Source: Sinomonas sp. P10A9
Lineage (GTDB): Bacteria > Actinomycetota > Actinomycetes > Actinomycetales > Micrococcaceae
DNA length: 64,000 nt
Reading direction: 5' to 3'
Assembly (NCBI RefSeq): GCF_041022165.1
Contig: NZ_CP163302.1
Span: 744,001-808,000 of the forward strand
Under the pieces are notes generated by a model. It had not been told where the DNA came from. It ran no database searches and worked only from the letters and a program-made list of their open reading frames with translations. Position numbers and translations under genes: made by a program. Positions 19,247-28,667 of this stretch are shown here, in pieces. Every line of letters begins with the position of its first letter. Within the stretch, counting starts at the first letter, position 1.

Positions 19247-21475
19247 ATGGCAGGGAACGTGAGGCAAGACGTCCACTCAGCGGACCATGTGACGGTTGAT
19301 GACGAGACGTACGACGGCGCGCAGGGCCTCGCGGACGCGGGTGCGGCAGGTCTTCGGGCTGAGGCCCTGGGCATGCTGCGCAGCCTCGTCGGGAGGGACG
19401 ATGCAGCCTTCCACCCGGGCCAGTTCGAGGCTATCGAGGCGCTCGTGGCCCACGGTCGTCGGACCCTCGTGGTCCAGCGCACCGGCTGGGGCAAGTCCGC
19501 AGTGTACTTCGTCGCGTCCCTGCTCTTGAGGTCACGGGGAGCCGGGCCGACCCTCATCGTCTCGCCCCTCCTGGCGCTCATGAGGGACCAGGTCGCTGCG
19601 GCCGCCCGCGCCGGCGTGCGCGCGGTTGCGATCAACTCGGCCAACCGGCTCGAGTGGGACGAGGTGCACGCCGCGCTCGAGGCGGACGCCGCCGATGTGG
19701 TGCTCATCTCTCCCGAGCGCCTCACCCACCCCGGCTTCCGGGAGCAGCACCTGCCCGAGCTCCTCGCCCGCACGGGCCTCCTCGTGGTCGATGAGGCGCA
19801 CTGCATTTCCGACTGGGGCCATGACTTCCGGCCCGACTACCGCCGCATCGCCGCGCTCATCGGCGAGCTCCCGGCGTCCGTACCCGTGCTCGCCACCACC
19901 GCGACCGCCAATTCCCGCGTCGTCCTGGACATCGAGGAGCAGCTCGGTGCCGGGGTCCTCACCCTGCGCGGCTCTTTGGGACGCGAGTCGCTGCGCCTCG
20001 GGGTCCTGCGCCTGCGGGACGCAGGCCATCGTCTCGCGTGGCTCCTCGGGCACCTCGAGGACCTGCCGGGGAGCGGGATCATCTACACGCTCACGGTCTC
20101 CGCGGCGGAGGACACTGCGAGGATCCTCTCGGAGGCAGGCCACGCCGTGCTCGCCTACACCGGCAAGACGGACACCGAGGACCGCGAGCGGGCTGAGCAG
20201 CTCCTGAAGGACAACCAGGTCAAGGCCCTCGTGGCAACGAGCGCCCTCGGGATGGGCTTCGACAAGCCGGACCTCGGCTTCGTGGTCCACCTCGGCGCGC
20301 CCTCGAGTCCGGTGGCGTACTACCAGCAAGTGGGCCGCGCGGGCCGCGGAACCGCGAATGCGGACGTCCTGCTCCTTCCGGGACCCGAGGACCGGGACAT
20401 CTGGCGGTATTTTGCGACGGCGTCGATGCCGGACGCGGCGAAGGCCCAGTCCGTGATCGCCGCGCTCGGAGAAGCGGCCCGGCCGCTCTCGACAGTGGCC
20501 CTCGAGCCTCTGGTCGAGCTGCGGCGCACCCAGCTGGACCTGCTGCTCAAGGTCCTCGCGGTTGACGGCGCGGTGGAGCGACTGGGCAGCGGGTGGCAGG
20601 CCACGGGCCGTCCCTGGGAGTATGACGCCGAACGGTACGCCCGCATCGCAGAAGCCCGGGTCGCCGAGCAGGATTCGATGGTCGTCTACGAGGAGACGGC
20701 CGGGTGCCGCATGGAGTACCTCACGAGCGTGCTCGACGACGAGACGGCCGCGCCGTGCGGCCGTTGCGACAATTGCGCCGGCCGATGGTTCCCCGGCAGC
20801 GTGGATCCCTCCCTCCTCGAGAGTGCAGGCACCCAGCTCCGCCATGCGGGCGTCCCGATCGAGCCTCGCGCGCAGTGGCCGTCCGGCATGGAGAAGCTCG
20901 GGGTTGCGGCCAAGGGAAGGATTCCCGCGGATGAGCAGGTGGCCGAGGGCCGGGTGCTCGGACGGCTCACGGATCTGGGCTACGGCGGGCCGCTGCGCGA
21001 GCTCTTCTCCGCCGCTGCCGAGGACACTGAGGTGCCGCCCGCGCTGGCCCGGGCCTGTGTGTCACTGCTCTCGGCCTGGGCCCGCGGCGATTCCGCGGCG
21101 GGCCCGTGGAGCGGCGCGGGGCGACCAGCCGCCGTCGTGAGCGTCCCGTCGCTGACCCGGCCACGACTCGTCGACTCCTTGGCGCGGGGCATCGCCCAGG
21201 TGGGCCAGCTGCCCTATGTCGGAGCCCTCGAGCGGACGGAGGCGGCTCGCGCGGGCCAGGCTGGGGGCAACAGCGCCTTCCGGCTCGCCGGAGTGTGGGA
21301 GGCGTTTGACGTAGGGCCGGCACTGCGGGAGCAACTCGCTCGCGTTGCGGGCCAGCCTGTGCTCCTCGTCGACGACCTCGTGGACACTCGGTGGACGATC
21401 ACGGTGGCCGGCCGATTGCTCCGCCGTCACGGCGCCGGTGTGGTCCTGCCGCTCGCTCTCGGTCAGTCCGGCTAG
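19247..21475 (+). CDS. RecQ-family ATP-dependent DNA helicase with C-terminal PRTase-like domain
   Basis: 742 residues. Walker A in VQRTGWGKSAVYF, DEAH box in LVVDEAHCISDWGHDFRPDY (hallmark RecQ spacing), motif VI YYQQVGRAGRG. A zinc knuckle (CRMEYL...CGRCDNC, about 490-510) follows the helicase core. The last 80 residues contain PVLLVDDLVDTRWT, the PRPP-binding motif of phosphoribosyltransferases, forming a helicase-PRTase fusion seen in actinobacterial RecQ relatives. Leaderless-type start: CATACT (19235-19240) 6 nt before ATG. Acts on DNA in recombination/repair; the PRTase-like part has no assigned role. Confidence 0.9.
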   Translation: MAGNVRQDVHSADHVTVDDETYDGAQGLADAGAAGLRAEALGMLRSLVGRDDAAFHPGQFEAIEALVAHGRRTLVVQRTGWGKSAVYFVASLLLRSRGAGPTLIVSPLLALMRDQVAAAARAGVRAVAINSANRLEWDEVHAALEADAADVVLISPERLTHPGFREQHLPELLARTGLLVVDEAHCISDWGHDFRPDYRRIAALIGELPASVPVLATTATANSRVVLDIEEQLGAGVLTLRGSLGRESLRLGVLRLRDAGHRLAWLLGHLEDLPGSGIIYTLTVSAAEDTARILSEAGHAVLAYTGKTDTEDRERAEQLLKDNQVKALVATSALGMGFDKPDLGFVVHLGAPSSPVAYYQQVGRAGRGTANADVLLLPGPEDRDIWRYFATASMPDAAKAQSVIAALGEAARPLSTVALEPLVELRRTQLDLLLKVLAVDGAVERLGSGWQATGRPWEYDAERYARIAEARVAEQDSMVVYEETAGCRMEYLTSVLDDETAAPCGRCDNCAGRWFPGSVDPSLLESAGTQLRHAGVPIEPRAQWPSGMEKLGVAAKGRIPADEQVAEGRVLGRLTDLGYGGPLRELFSAAAEDTEVPPALARACVSLLSAWARGDSAAGPWSGAGRPAAVVSVPSLTRPRLVDSLARGIAQVGQLPYVGALERTEAARAGQAGGNSAFRLAGVWEAFDVGPALREQLARVAGQPVLLVDDLVDTRWTITVAGRLLRRHGAGVVLPLALGQSG

Positions 21476-21588
21476 CTGTTGCGCAGCCAGGACTATGACA
21501 CGCATCACGTCACAGAATGATCACGAATTGATCTCATTTCGGTAGGGTGGGGAAGAGCTACTGTACGTGTCTTGGAGGAAGGGCCCAC

Positions 21589-22548
21589 GTGAGCCGTCCG
21601 GCCCTGCCGATCGCCCGACGTTGGGCGGTCGTCGTCCTCCTTCTCGGTGCCTTCACGCTTATGCTGGCCGTCTCGCCTGTCCAGAACGGCACTCCGGCGG
21701 AGGCATCGATCCCCGAGGCCAAGCCGGCCGCCCCGAGCACTTCCGGGCCCGGTGCCCCGACTGCTGCGGCACCTCCGTCCGCGGCGGTGAACCTTGCACG
21801 TACCGCGTGCGACACTGCGCGGGTGACGGCCCAGACCGATCAGGGCGTCACGCTTGCCTACCGCATCACCGACGAGGCCGGCAACGTCGCCTCTACGGGA
21901 ACTTTCACGGGCTCACTCGACCGCACGGTCTGGCTCTCGACGGGGCACGACTACACTGCGACCCTGACCGCGCAGGCAGGGGGTCCGCAGCTCGCCTCCT
22001 CGGCCCCGGTGGATCTGCATCCCACATGCCCTGTCACGGTGACTGCCGACGCCCCAGGGTTCTCCGATCCCTGCGGCACTGAGCGCGACGCCGTCGTCGT
22101 CCCGAGGATCATTGGCGTGGAGTACCGCGTGGGCGGCACCGTGCTCGTTCCCGGAGCCAATGCGGCGACTGGCGTGGTGACGGTGGAGGCTGTGGCTCGG
22201 CCAGGGTACCTTCTGGTCGGCTCCTCCACGTGGACCCATGGCTTCACTGCAGATCCCTGCCTCGCGGCACCCGAGCCTCCAGCTCCGGCACAACCGCTCC
22301 CCGCGGCCGTCGGCCCCAGCGCTGCGCCGTCCCCCGGTGTGCCGCCGCCCGAATCGGCCGCACAGGTGCCGTCGTCGGCCGGGCCGTCGCGGGCCGCGGC
22401 TCCCGAGCGGGACGACCCGGCGGTCCGCAGCCCATCAGACCCCGCGGCACAGGCTTCTGTGGGCGGACCGGGCCCGCTCGCGTGGGGGATCATGATCGCC
22501 GTCGCCGTGGCCGGGGGCATCGTGTTCTGGCTCAAGACGCGCCACTGA
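21589..22548 (+). CDS. exported Pro/Ala/Ser-rich surface protein with C-terminal anchor
   Basis: 319 residues from GTG 21589, chosen because ggaggaa sits 8 nt upstream; a longer frame opens at 21547 but has no ribosome site. N-terminus: RRWAVVVLLLGAFTLMLAVSPV, a signal peptide or anchor. Residues about 75-220 form a beta-rich domain with four Cys (TACDTARVTAQ, LHPTCPVTVT, FSDPCGTERD, TADPCLAA). A 90-residue Pro/Ala/Ser stalk follows, then a terminal membrane helix PLAWGIMIAVAVAGGIVFW and KTRH. Topology suggests a wall-spanning surface protein tethered by its tail. No family recognised. Confidence 0.75.
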   Translation: MSRPALPIARRWAVVVLLLGAFTLMLAVSPVQNGTPAEASIPEAKPAAPSTSGPGAPTAAAPPSAAVNLARTACDTARVTAQTDQGVTLAYRITDEAGNVASTGTFTGSLDRTVWLSTGHDYTATLTAQAGGPQLASSAPVDLHPTCPVTVTADAPGFSDPCGTERDAVVVPRIIGVEYRVGGTVLVPGANAATGVVTVEAVARPGYLLVGSSTWTHGFTADPCLAAPEPPAPAQPLPAAVGPSAAPSPGVPPPESAAQVPSSAGPSRAAAPERDDPAVRSPSDPAAQASVGGPGPLAWGIMIAVAVAGGIVFWLKTRH

Positions 22549-22575
22549 GGCCGCGTCCTCGCAGCCGCGGGGACG

Positions 22576-22611
22576 AAGAACGCCCCCGATCCGAGGACCA
22601 GGGGCGTTCTT
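22576..22611 (+). terminator. terminator of the surface-protein gene
   Basis: aagaacgcccc / ggggcgttctt, 14-nt loop, followed by ccttctc; also downstream of tRNA-Ser on the other strand. Confidence 0.75.
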
Positions 22612-22628
22612 CCTTCTCAATCACAACG

Positions 22629-22717
22629 CGGAGACGGGGGGATTTGAACCCCCGGTCCAAGTTTCCCCGGACCCTTCATTAGCAGTGAAGTCCATTCGGC
22701 CGCTCTGGCACGTCTCC
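22629..22717 (-). tRNA. tRNA-Ser (anticodon GCT)
   Basis: 89-nt class II tRNA on the minus strand: GGAGACG/CGTCTCC acceptor, anticodon stem CTTCA/TGAAG with loop CTGCTAA, long variable arm GGTCCGGGGAAACTTGGACC, T arm GGGGGTTCAAATCCCCC. Discriminator G; CCA not encoded. Confidence 0.95.
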
Positions 22718-22798
22718 AAGCTGTCGCCAGCCTGACAAGCGTACCCAGAAGGGTAGGGAGACGCAAAAACGGCTCCCCGATCTCTCGTCCGGAGGGGG

Positions 22799-24949
22799 CT
22801 ACCGCAGCGTTCCCGTCACTGCGCGCCAGAGGAAGCTCTGGCTGCGGGCCTGGAGCGCCGCGGCCTGCCGGTTGTCTGACGCACCGGCGTGGCCGCCTTC
22901 CAGGGCTTCGTGGAACCACACGTTCGGGATGCCCATGGCCTCCATGCGCGCGGCCATCTTGCGTGCCTGCACGGGGCCGACCCGATCGTCTGACGTCGCC
23001 GTCCAGATGAACGTGTCCGGGTAGTCCACGCCGTCGCGCAGGCGGTGGTACGGCGAGAACGTTCTGATGAATTCCCACTCTTCCGGCTTGTCGGGGTCGC
23101 CGTACTCGGCGATCCATGAGTACCCGGCGGAGAGCTTCGTGTAGCGGCGCATGTCCAGCAGCGGCACCCCGCAGGAGATCGCCCCGAACAGCTCGGGATA
23201 GTGCACGAGCATGTTGCCGACGAGGAGCCCGCCGTTGGACCCGCCCGAGCAGCCGAGGTGTTCCGGCGAGGTGACGTCGCGCCGGATCAGGTCACGGGCC
23301 ACGGCGGCGAAATCCTCGTAGGCGCGGTGGCGGTTGGCCTTGAGCGCCGCCTGGTGCCACGCGGGCCCGTACTCGCCGCCGCCACGGATATTCGCGACGA
23401 CGTACACGCCGCCCTTCTCGAGCCATGACCGACCCACGGTTCCCGAGTACGCGGGAGTGCGCGCGATCTCGAACCCGCCGTAGCCGGAGAGCTGGGTCGG
23501 CGCGGTGCCGTCGAGCTCAAGGCCGCGCGGCGAGATCTGGAAGTAGGGCACCTGGGTGCCGTCCGTCGAGGTCGCGAAGTGCTGTTCGACCTCGAATCTC
23601 GACTCATCGAAGAACGACGGCGCCCGCTTCACGTCCGTGTGGTCCCCGCCGAGGGTGCCGCGCAGCAGCGTGGTCGGGGTGAGGAACCCGGTCGCGACAA
23701 GCCAGTAGTCGTCCCCGGCCTCGGGGTCCTCGTCGTCGACCGCATAGCTCTCGACGAGGTGCAGCGGCGGGCACGCATCGAGCACGCGAGACGACCACGC
23801 GCCGTCGTGCGTGTCGGTTTCCTTCGACCCCCGCTGGGGCGCGGTGAGCACGCGGATCTCGGAAGACACGTCGCGCAGGAGGTTGAGCATGAGGTGGCTC
23901 TTCGTCCACGACCACGACTGCAGGGACGTGTGTGCATCCGGTGCGAACAGCACGGTCAGCTCGCGGGAGCCGCCCATGAAGGCCTCGAAGTCGGCCACGA
24001 GCAGCGACCCCGCGGCGTAGGTTTCGCCGTTGCCGAGCGTCCAGTCCCGCTGGGGGCGGAACAGGATCCACTCGCGGTGCAGATCCACGTCCACATCGGT
24101 GGGAACGGGGATCTGCGCCCATTTCTCGTCCCGCCAGACGGCGTGCTGCACATCGAAGAAGCTCATGCGGTCACTCGCGATGATCCGCTCGAATCCGGGG
24201 GTGTCATCGAAGCCGGCGCTGGCCATCATGTGCTCGGCGGGGACCTCGAACATCACTTCGGCGTCGGCGAGGTCGACGCCGCGCGGCAGCTTCCGCACGA
24301 TCCGCGGGTAGGACGACGTCGTCACGGCGTCCTCCCCGAGCGTCGAGGAGACCAGGAGCGTGTCCGCGTCGAGCCAGTCCACGCCTCCCTTCGCCGCGGG
24401 GAGCGAGAAGCCGCCTTCGGCCGTGGAGATGAAGGTGCGGTCCTCGACGTCGTACTCGCGCACCGCTGCCGCGTCGCCGCCGTCGGGGGAGAGGCGCACC
24501 ATGCAGCGACGCCAGGAGACGCCGTCGGCCGGGCGCAGGAAGCCTGCCCCGCCCCACACCCACTCGGTGCCCTCGGCGGCGGCGAGCGCATCGACGTCGA
24601 GCACTGTCTCCCACTCAGGGGCGTCCGTCACGTAGGACTCCCACCGGGTGCGCCGCCACAGGCCCTTGGGGTGCGTGGCGTCACGCCAGAAGTTGTAGTA
24701 CCAGTCGCCGCGCTTGGAGACCATGGGGATGCGGTCCGTTGAGTCCATGACCTCGAGGATGCGGGCCTCGAGCTCCGGATAGTCGCCGGTCTCGAGGAGG
24801 TCCTCGGTGCGGGCATTCTGCTCTCGGACCCACGCGAGCTGGTCCTCGCCATGGATGTCCTCGAGCCACAGGTTCTCGTCGACGGGGTCGCCTGGAGCGT
24901 GGGCGAGGGTGGTCGTGTCTGCGGCGGGGTCTGGCGACTGGGCACTCAT
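22799..24949 (-). CDS. prolyl oligopeptidase family (S9) serine peptidase
   Basis: 716 residues. N-terminal about 60-430: seven-bladed propeller domain; C-terminal alpha/beta-hydrolase with nucleophile Ser (about 571) in CSGGSNGGLLVGNML, Asp in TATSDDRVGP and His in LEGGHAGAS. No signal peptide, so a cytosolic oligopeptidase that trims short peptides. Divergent from the FAD protein at 24988 with only 38 bp between starts, so promoters overlap. Length and motif order fit S9A prolyl oligopeptidases. Confidence 0.92.
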   Translation of the reverse strand: MSAQSPDPAADTTTLAHAPGDPVDENLWLEDIHGEDQLAWVREQNARTEDLLETGDYPELEARILEVMDSTDRIPMVSKRGDWYYNFWRDATHPKGLWRRTRWESYVTDAPEWETVLDVDALAAAEGTEWVWGGAGFLRPADGVSWRRCMVRLSPDGGDAAAVREYDVEDRTFISTAEGGFSLPAAKGGVDWLDADTLLVSSTLGEDAVTTSSYPRIVRKLPRGVDLADAEVMFEVPAEHMMASAGFDDTPGFERIIASDRMSFFDVQHAVWRDEKWAQIPVPTDVDVDLHREWILFRPQRDWTLGNGETYAAGSLLVADFEAFMGGSRELTVLFAPDAHTSLQSWSWTKSHLMLNLLRDVSSEIRVLTAPQRGSKETDTHDGAWSSRVLDACPPLHLVESYAVDDEDPEAGDDYWLVATGFLTPTTLLRGTLGGDHTDVKRAPSFFDESRFEVEQHFATSTDGTQVPYFQISPRGLELDGTAPTQLSGYGGFEIARTPAYSGTVGRSWLEKGGVYVVANIRGGGEYGPAWHQAALKANRHRAYEDFAAVARDLIRRDVTSPEHLGCSGGSNGGLLVGNMLVHYPELFGAISCGVPLLDMRRYTKLSAGYSWIAEYGDPDKPEEWEFIRTFSPYHRLRDGVDYPDTFIWTATSDDRVGPVQARKMAARMEAMGIPNVWFHEALEGGHAGASDNRQAAALQARSQSFLWRAVTGTLR

Positions 24950-24987
24950 GGCGCTATCCTTGCATGCCCCCGACTAAGCTCAACCCT

Positions 24988-27006
24988 ATGGTTCGGGGAG
25001 GTGTGCTGCGGGTGGCTGTGGTGGGCGGCGGCCCGCGCGGTACCTCCACGGTGGAGCGACTCCTTGCGGTCCACGCCCAGCAGCAGCCGGTCGCGCACGA
25101 CGCCGCGGGCGCACCTCGCGTCGCTGGCGGCCAGCGGCTCGAGGTCACCGTGTACGACCCGTACAGCCCGGGCCCGGGGAAGGTGTGGCGCACGGAGCAG
25201 CCGCGGCTCTTCCTCATGAACACGCAGTCGTTCTACCCGACGCTCATCCCCAGTGAGCCGGGCCTCGCGCCGCCGCTTGCGGGCGGAAGCTTCGACGAGT
25301 GGCGCGCCGCGCAGCGCGAGGCCATCGATGCCGGGGCCTGCACCCTGAGCTCCGACGAGCAGGCCGAGCTCAAGGGCCTCGAAGCCCGAGACTTCCCGCC
25401 GCGCCCGCTCTACGGGCGGTACCTCACGGATACCTGGGCCGCGCTCCTCGCCGCGGCCCCGACCGGCGTCACCGTGCGCCACGTCGCGGCCGAGGTGGCC
25501 CGCGTGGGCCGCACCCCGCACGGGTTCGCCGTGACGTGCGTGAACGGGCGCGCCCAGGAGGCGGACGCCGTCGTACTGGCCCTCGGGCACGTCCCGGCGG
25601 GCCTCGGTCGCGAGCAGCAGGCGCTCGCGGCGGCGGCAGGGCGGCTGGGCCTGCACTATTTCCCACCCGCTGCGCCCGCAGACGTCGACTGGGACCAGCT
25701 GCCTGCCGGCGAGACGGTCCTCGTCCGCGGGATGGGCCTGAACTTCTTCGACGTGATGGCCGCCCTGACCGAGGGCCGCGGCGGGCGCTTCGCGGAGGGT
25801 CCGGATGGGCGCCTCGAGTACACGCCGTCGGGTCGGGAGCCGCGCATCGTCGCGGCCTCCCGCCGTGGCGTGCCCTACCGTGGCAAGGCCGAGCTCGACG
25901 CCTACTACGCGCCGTCCGTGCGGCTGCGCTGGTTCACGCGGGCAGCCGCACTGGCCCCGCGCGCGGCCGGCATCCAGCCTTCGTTCGATCAGGACCTCTG
26001 GCCTCTCCTTCACCGCGACACGCTGTGGGCGTACTATTCGACGCTCGCGCGGGTCGAGCCCGGTGCCGTCGCCGATGGGTTCCTCGACGAGCTGTCCGCG
26101 GCGCTCGCCGTGGAGGGCCCCGGGTGGGAGCAACGGGCCTCGCGCGCGGCGCACGACGGCGTGGTCTCGGCACGGCGGCTCGACCTCCGAGCGCTCGGCT
26201 CCCCGCTCGCGGGCTGGCACGCGCACGACCGGGCCGACCTCGACGCCCGCGTCCTCGCGCACCTGGACGAGGACGCCGCCGGATCCGCGCGCGGCGAGGA
26301 CGATCCGGTCAAGATGGCGATCGCGGCTTTGCACCGAGGCCGTGCCGTCCTCAAGGAGGCCGTCGCGGACGGCGGCATCACCGAAGCCTCGTGGGTCTCG
26401 GGGATGCGCGGATGGTTCGAGGGCCTCGTCGAGGGGCTCGCGAGCGGGCCGCCCGCACTCCGGATCCGACAGTTGGCCGCCTTGGTGCGGGCCGGCGTCG
26501 TGAGCACCGTGGGGCCGGAGCCGAGGTTCTCGGTCGATCGATCCGGGCCCGCGTTCACCGCGTCCTCGCCGTGGGTCGGCGGCCCGGACGTGCGGGCGCG
26601 TTGGCTCGTCGAGGCGCTCGCGCCAGCGAACGTCATTGCGCGGGCCGACTCGTCGCTTGTGGCGGGTCTGCTTGCGGACGGGCTCGTCCGGCCACGGTTC
26701 CTGGCCGGAGCCGACGGCGTTCCCCAGCCCGCAAGCGGGCTCGATGTCACGGTGCCGCCGTACCGTGCCCTGGACGTCAACGGACTGCCCGTCGAGGGGC
26801 TCTACGTCCTCGGCTTGCAGCTCTCAGCGGTGCAGTGGGGCACAGCGATCGCCGCAGAGGCGCACCCGTTCGCGGCTCCCGGCGAGGCGAACGACGGCGC
26901 CCCCTACCCGAGCGGGCAGCGCACCCTCCGGGACGCCGACGCGATCGCGCGGGACATCCTTGGACGTGCAGGGCTGATGCAGGACGCGGGCTGGCCAGGG
27001 GGCTGA
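24988..27006 (+). CDS. FAD/NAD(P)-binding protein (HI0933/YdhS-like)
   Basis: 672 residues from ATG 24988, chosen because TAAGCT (24975-24980) stands 7 nt before it (leaderless). An earlier in-frame ATG at 24964 would place the start before that promoter. The N-terminus LRVAVVGGGPRGTSTVERL is a dinucleotide-binding fold; PRLFLMNTQSFYPT and GETVLVRGMGLNFFDVMAAL are blocks of the FAD_NAD_binding_9 family; the tail YVLGLQLSAVQWGTAIAAEA ends the fold. Family members are poorly characterised; a flavin N-oxygenase-like or oxidoreductase role is possible. Confidence 0.85.
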   Translation: MVRGGVLRVAVVGGGPRGTSTVERLLAVHAQQQPVAHDAAGAPRVAGGQRLEVTVYDPYSPGPGKVWRTEQPRLFLMNTQSFYPTLIPSEPGLAPPLAGGSFDEWRAAQREAIDAGACTLSSDEQAELKGLEARDFPPRPLYGRYLTDTWAALLAAAPTGVTVRHVAAEVARVGRTPHGFAVTCVNGRAQEADAVVLALGHVPAGLGREQQALAAAAGRLGLHYFPPAAPADVDWDQLPAGETVLVRGMGLNFFDVMAALTEGRGGRFAEGPDGRLEYTPSGREPRIVAASRRGVPYRGKAELDAYYAPSVRLRWFTRAAALAPRAAGIQPSFDQDLWPLLHRDTLWAYYSTLARVEPGAVADGFLDELSAALAVEGPGWEQRASRAAHDGVVSARRLDLRALGSPLAGWHAHDRADLDARVLAHLDEDAAGSARGEDDPVKMAIAALHRGRAVLKEAVADGGITEASWVSGMRGWFEGLVEGLASGPPALRIRQLAALVRAGVVSTVGPEPRFSVDRSGPAFTASSPWVGGPDVRARWLVEALAPANVIARADSSLVAGLLADGLVRPRFLAGADGVPQPASGLDVTVPPYRALDVNGLPVEGLYVLGLQLSAVQWGTAIAAEAHPFAAPGEANDGAPYPSGQRTLRDADAIARDILGRAGLMQDAGWPGG

Positions 27007-27072
27007 CCAGACGCGGACCGGCGGCCCCTGCGGGCTCGCGCCACACGCTGGTCGAGCCAGCCGGGCGCCGCG

Positions 27073-27273
27073 CTAGATGAGGCAGGCCTCGTGGGTCTCG
27101 CCCGCAGGCACGGCGGGGGAGGCCGCGACGCTGTAGTGCGTGTGGCTGTGGCGGGTCACGAGGATCCCGTGCCCGTTGGCCTGGGCAACAGGACGGACCG
27201 TCTCCTCTGCGGCGCTGAGGAGGGAGTCGCGCACGCCAGCGTGCGGGACGGAAACAGTGATGTGGTTGGTCAT
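27073..27273 (-). CDS. small conserved hypothetical protein
   Basis: 66 residues (MTNHITVSVPHAGVRDSLL...). Start ATG 27273 is chosen over an upstream in-frame Met because a purine-rich aagagag lies just before it. Predicted to be a small alpha/beta protein: a beta strand, an amphipathic helix (RDSLLSAAEETVRPVAQA), then strands with three His (TRHSHTHYSV). No family recognised; convergent with the FAD protein gene. Confidence 0.6.
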   Translation of the reverse strand: MTNHITVSVPHAGVRDSLLSAAEETVRPVAQANGHGILVTRHSHTHYSVAASPAVPAGETHEACLI

Positions 27274-27422
27274 GGCGAACTCTCTTGTCTGGAAGAGGTC
27301 TTCCAGACGTCGCTGCGCTTCTTCCCCCTCGGAAGCGCGGTGGTTGAGTGATACGGGCAAGGCGGCGCGGTAGCGCCTGGCCTTGAGCAGTTGTTAGCAC
27401 ATGATTGTGAGGCCAAAGTCGG

Positions 27423-27493
27423 CTGGCGCGCAAGGCCCATGGTTGCGCGCCAGTAGCGAGCGGCGGGCGGCATCCACGGGGAGCCGCCCGCCG
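27423..27493. terminator. twin hairpins downstream of the VOC gene
   Basis: Two perfect 11-bp stems in series: ctggcgcgcaa/ttgcgcgccag (27423-27453) and cggcgggcggc/gccgcccgccg (27461-27493). The second lies 30 nt after the VOC stop on the minus strand. Confidence 0.6.
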
Positions 27494-27522
27494 TCGTCGT
27501 GCGGAATGAGGAGCGCCGGCCT

Positions 27523-28323
27523 CTACGCGTCCGCGCTGCCGTGCTGGATGACCCGGAACGGCGCGCCCATTGGATCGACGAGGACGGCCATGCGCCCGTA
27601 CGGCGTGTCGACCGCCGGGATGAGCACCGTCGCCCCGAGCGCTGTGGCCGTGGCGACGGTCTCGTCGGTGCTCGCCACGTCCCAGTACACCGTCCAGTGG
27701 GCGGGCGCGCCGTCAGGGAGATCCCCGGTGGCGTCGAAGATGCCAGCGCGCTGGTTCTCGCCTTCGCCGAGGGTCGCGTAGCGGAACTCCGGGGTGTCGC
27801 TCGTCGTGAAGGTCTTCCAGCCGAGGGCTTCCTGGTAGAACTTCAGGGTCGGCGCGAAGTCGCGTGTGTGGATCTCGAACCACGCGGGCGCGCCAGGCTC
27901 GGCGAGGTTCTCGAACCCCGCGTGGCCCGTGCTCTGCCACACGCCGAACGCTGCGCCTCCCGCGTCTGCGTACATGGCCATGTGGCCCTGCTCGGGGACT
28001 TCCATGGGCTCCACGAATGTCTGGCCGCCCGCGGATTGGATCTTCTCGGCCGTCTCCCGGATATCGTCCGACTTGAGGTAGACCGTCCAGGCATCTGGGA
28101 TGGTGGGCTGGTCAGGAGTGGCCTGATCGTCCATCTTCGCCATGAGGCCGGCTACCTGGGCGCCGTCCTTGAACGCGGTGACGTATCCGCCGTAGGTCTC
28201 CTGGTCCGCGGTCTCGTAGGTCCAGCCGAAGAGGGCGGTGTAGAAGTCCTTGGCCTTCTCGACGTCGCTGGTCATGAGGTCGGTCCAGCAGGGGGCGCCG
28301 GCGATGAGTTCGGGCTTGGGCAT
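27523..28323 (-). CDS. VOC family protein with two glyoxalase-like domains
   Basis: 266 residues with tandem vicinal-oxygen-chelate domains (about 5-125 and 140-262). Each has the beta-alpha-beta-beta-beta pattern: WTDLMTSDVEKAKDFYTALFGWTY and WFEIHTRDFAPTLKFYQEALGWKT open them; VDPMGAPFRVIQH closes the second. Family members include glyoxalases, dioxygenases and antibiotic-binding proteins; this two-domain actinobacterial type (often labelled hydroxylase CFP-30B-like) has no settled substrate. Single gene with its own promoter and terminator. Confidence 0.87.
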   Translation of the reverse strand: MPKPELIAGAPCWTDLMTSDVEKAKDFYTALFGWTYETADQETYGGYVTAFKDGAQVAGLMAKMDDQATPDQPTIPDAWTVYLKSDDIRETAEKIQSAGGQTFVEPMEVPEQGHMAMYADAGGAAFGVWQSTGHAGFENLAEPGAPAWFEIHTRDFAPTLKFYQEALGWKTFTTSDTPEFRYATLGEGENQRAGIFDATGDLPDGAPAHWTVYWDVASTDETVATATALGATVLIPAVDTPYGRMAVLVDPMGAPFRVIQHGSADA

Positions 28324-28442
28324 TGCTGCTCCTTGAGTTGGGCTTCATGGTGGTGCTTCCAACGCTCAAGACGCTATGCGGAGGCTACGACACTTTTCAA
28401 GGATGCAGCCGTGATGGCGAATTCCCGGGCCCTGAAGACAGA

Positions 28443-28474
28443 GCACCCCCGGCCCTCAACGGGTCCGGGGGTGC
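28443..28474 (-). terminator. hairpin downstream of tRNA-Ser(TGA)
   Basis: gcacccccgg / ccgggggtgc with 12-nt loop; on the minus strand followed by tctgtctt. Confidence 0.6.
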
Positions 28475-28497
28475 CGCGTCGCCGCAGAGGCATCGCG

Positions 28498-28585
28498 CGG
28501 AAGGTAAGGGATTTGAACCCTTGGTACGGGGTAACCGCACACTGGTTTTCAAGACCAGCTCCATAGGCCGCTCGGACAACCTTCC
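28498..28585 (-). tRNA. tRNA-Ser (anticodon TGA)
   Basis: 88-nt class II tRNA: acceptor GGAAGGT/ACCTTCC, anticodon stem CTGGT/ACCAG with loop CTTGAAA, variable arm around GTGCGGTTACCCCGTAC, T arm AAGGGTTCAAATCCCTT. Discriminator G; CCA not encoded. Confidence 0.95.
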
Positions 28586-28667
28586 TTGTGCTAGTAGTGT
28601 TCCATAGGCCAGTGACCTCATGAAATCCAACTAGGACAGACGCCCCGCAGGGGAGAGGAGCACCGAC

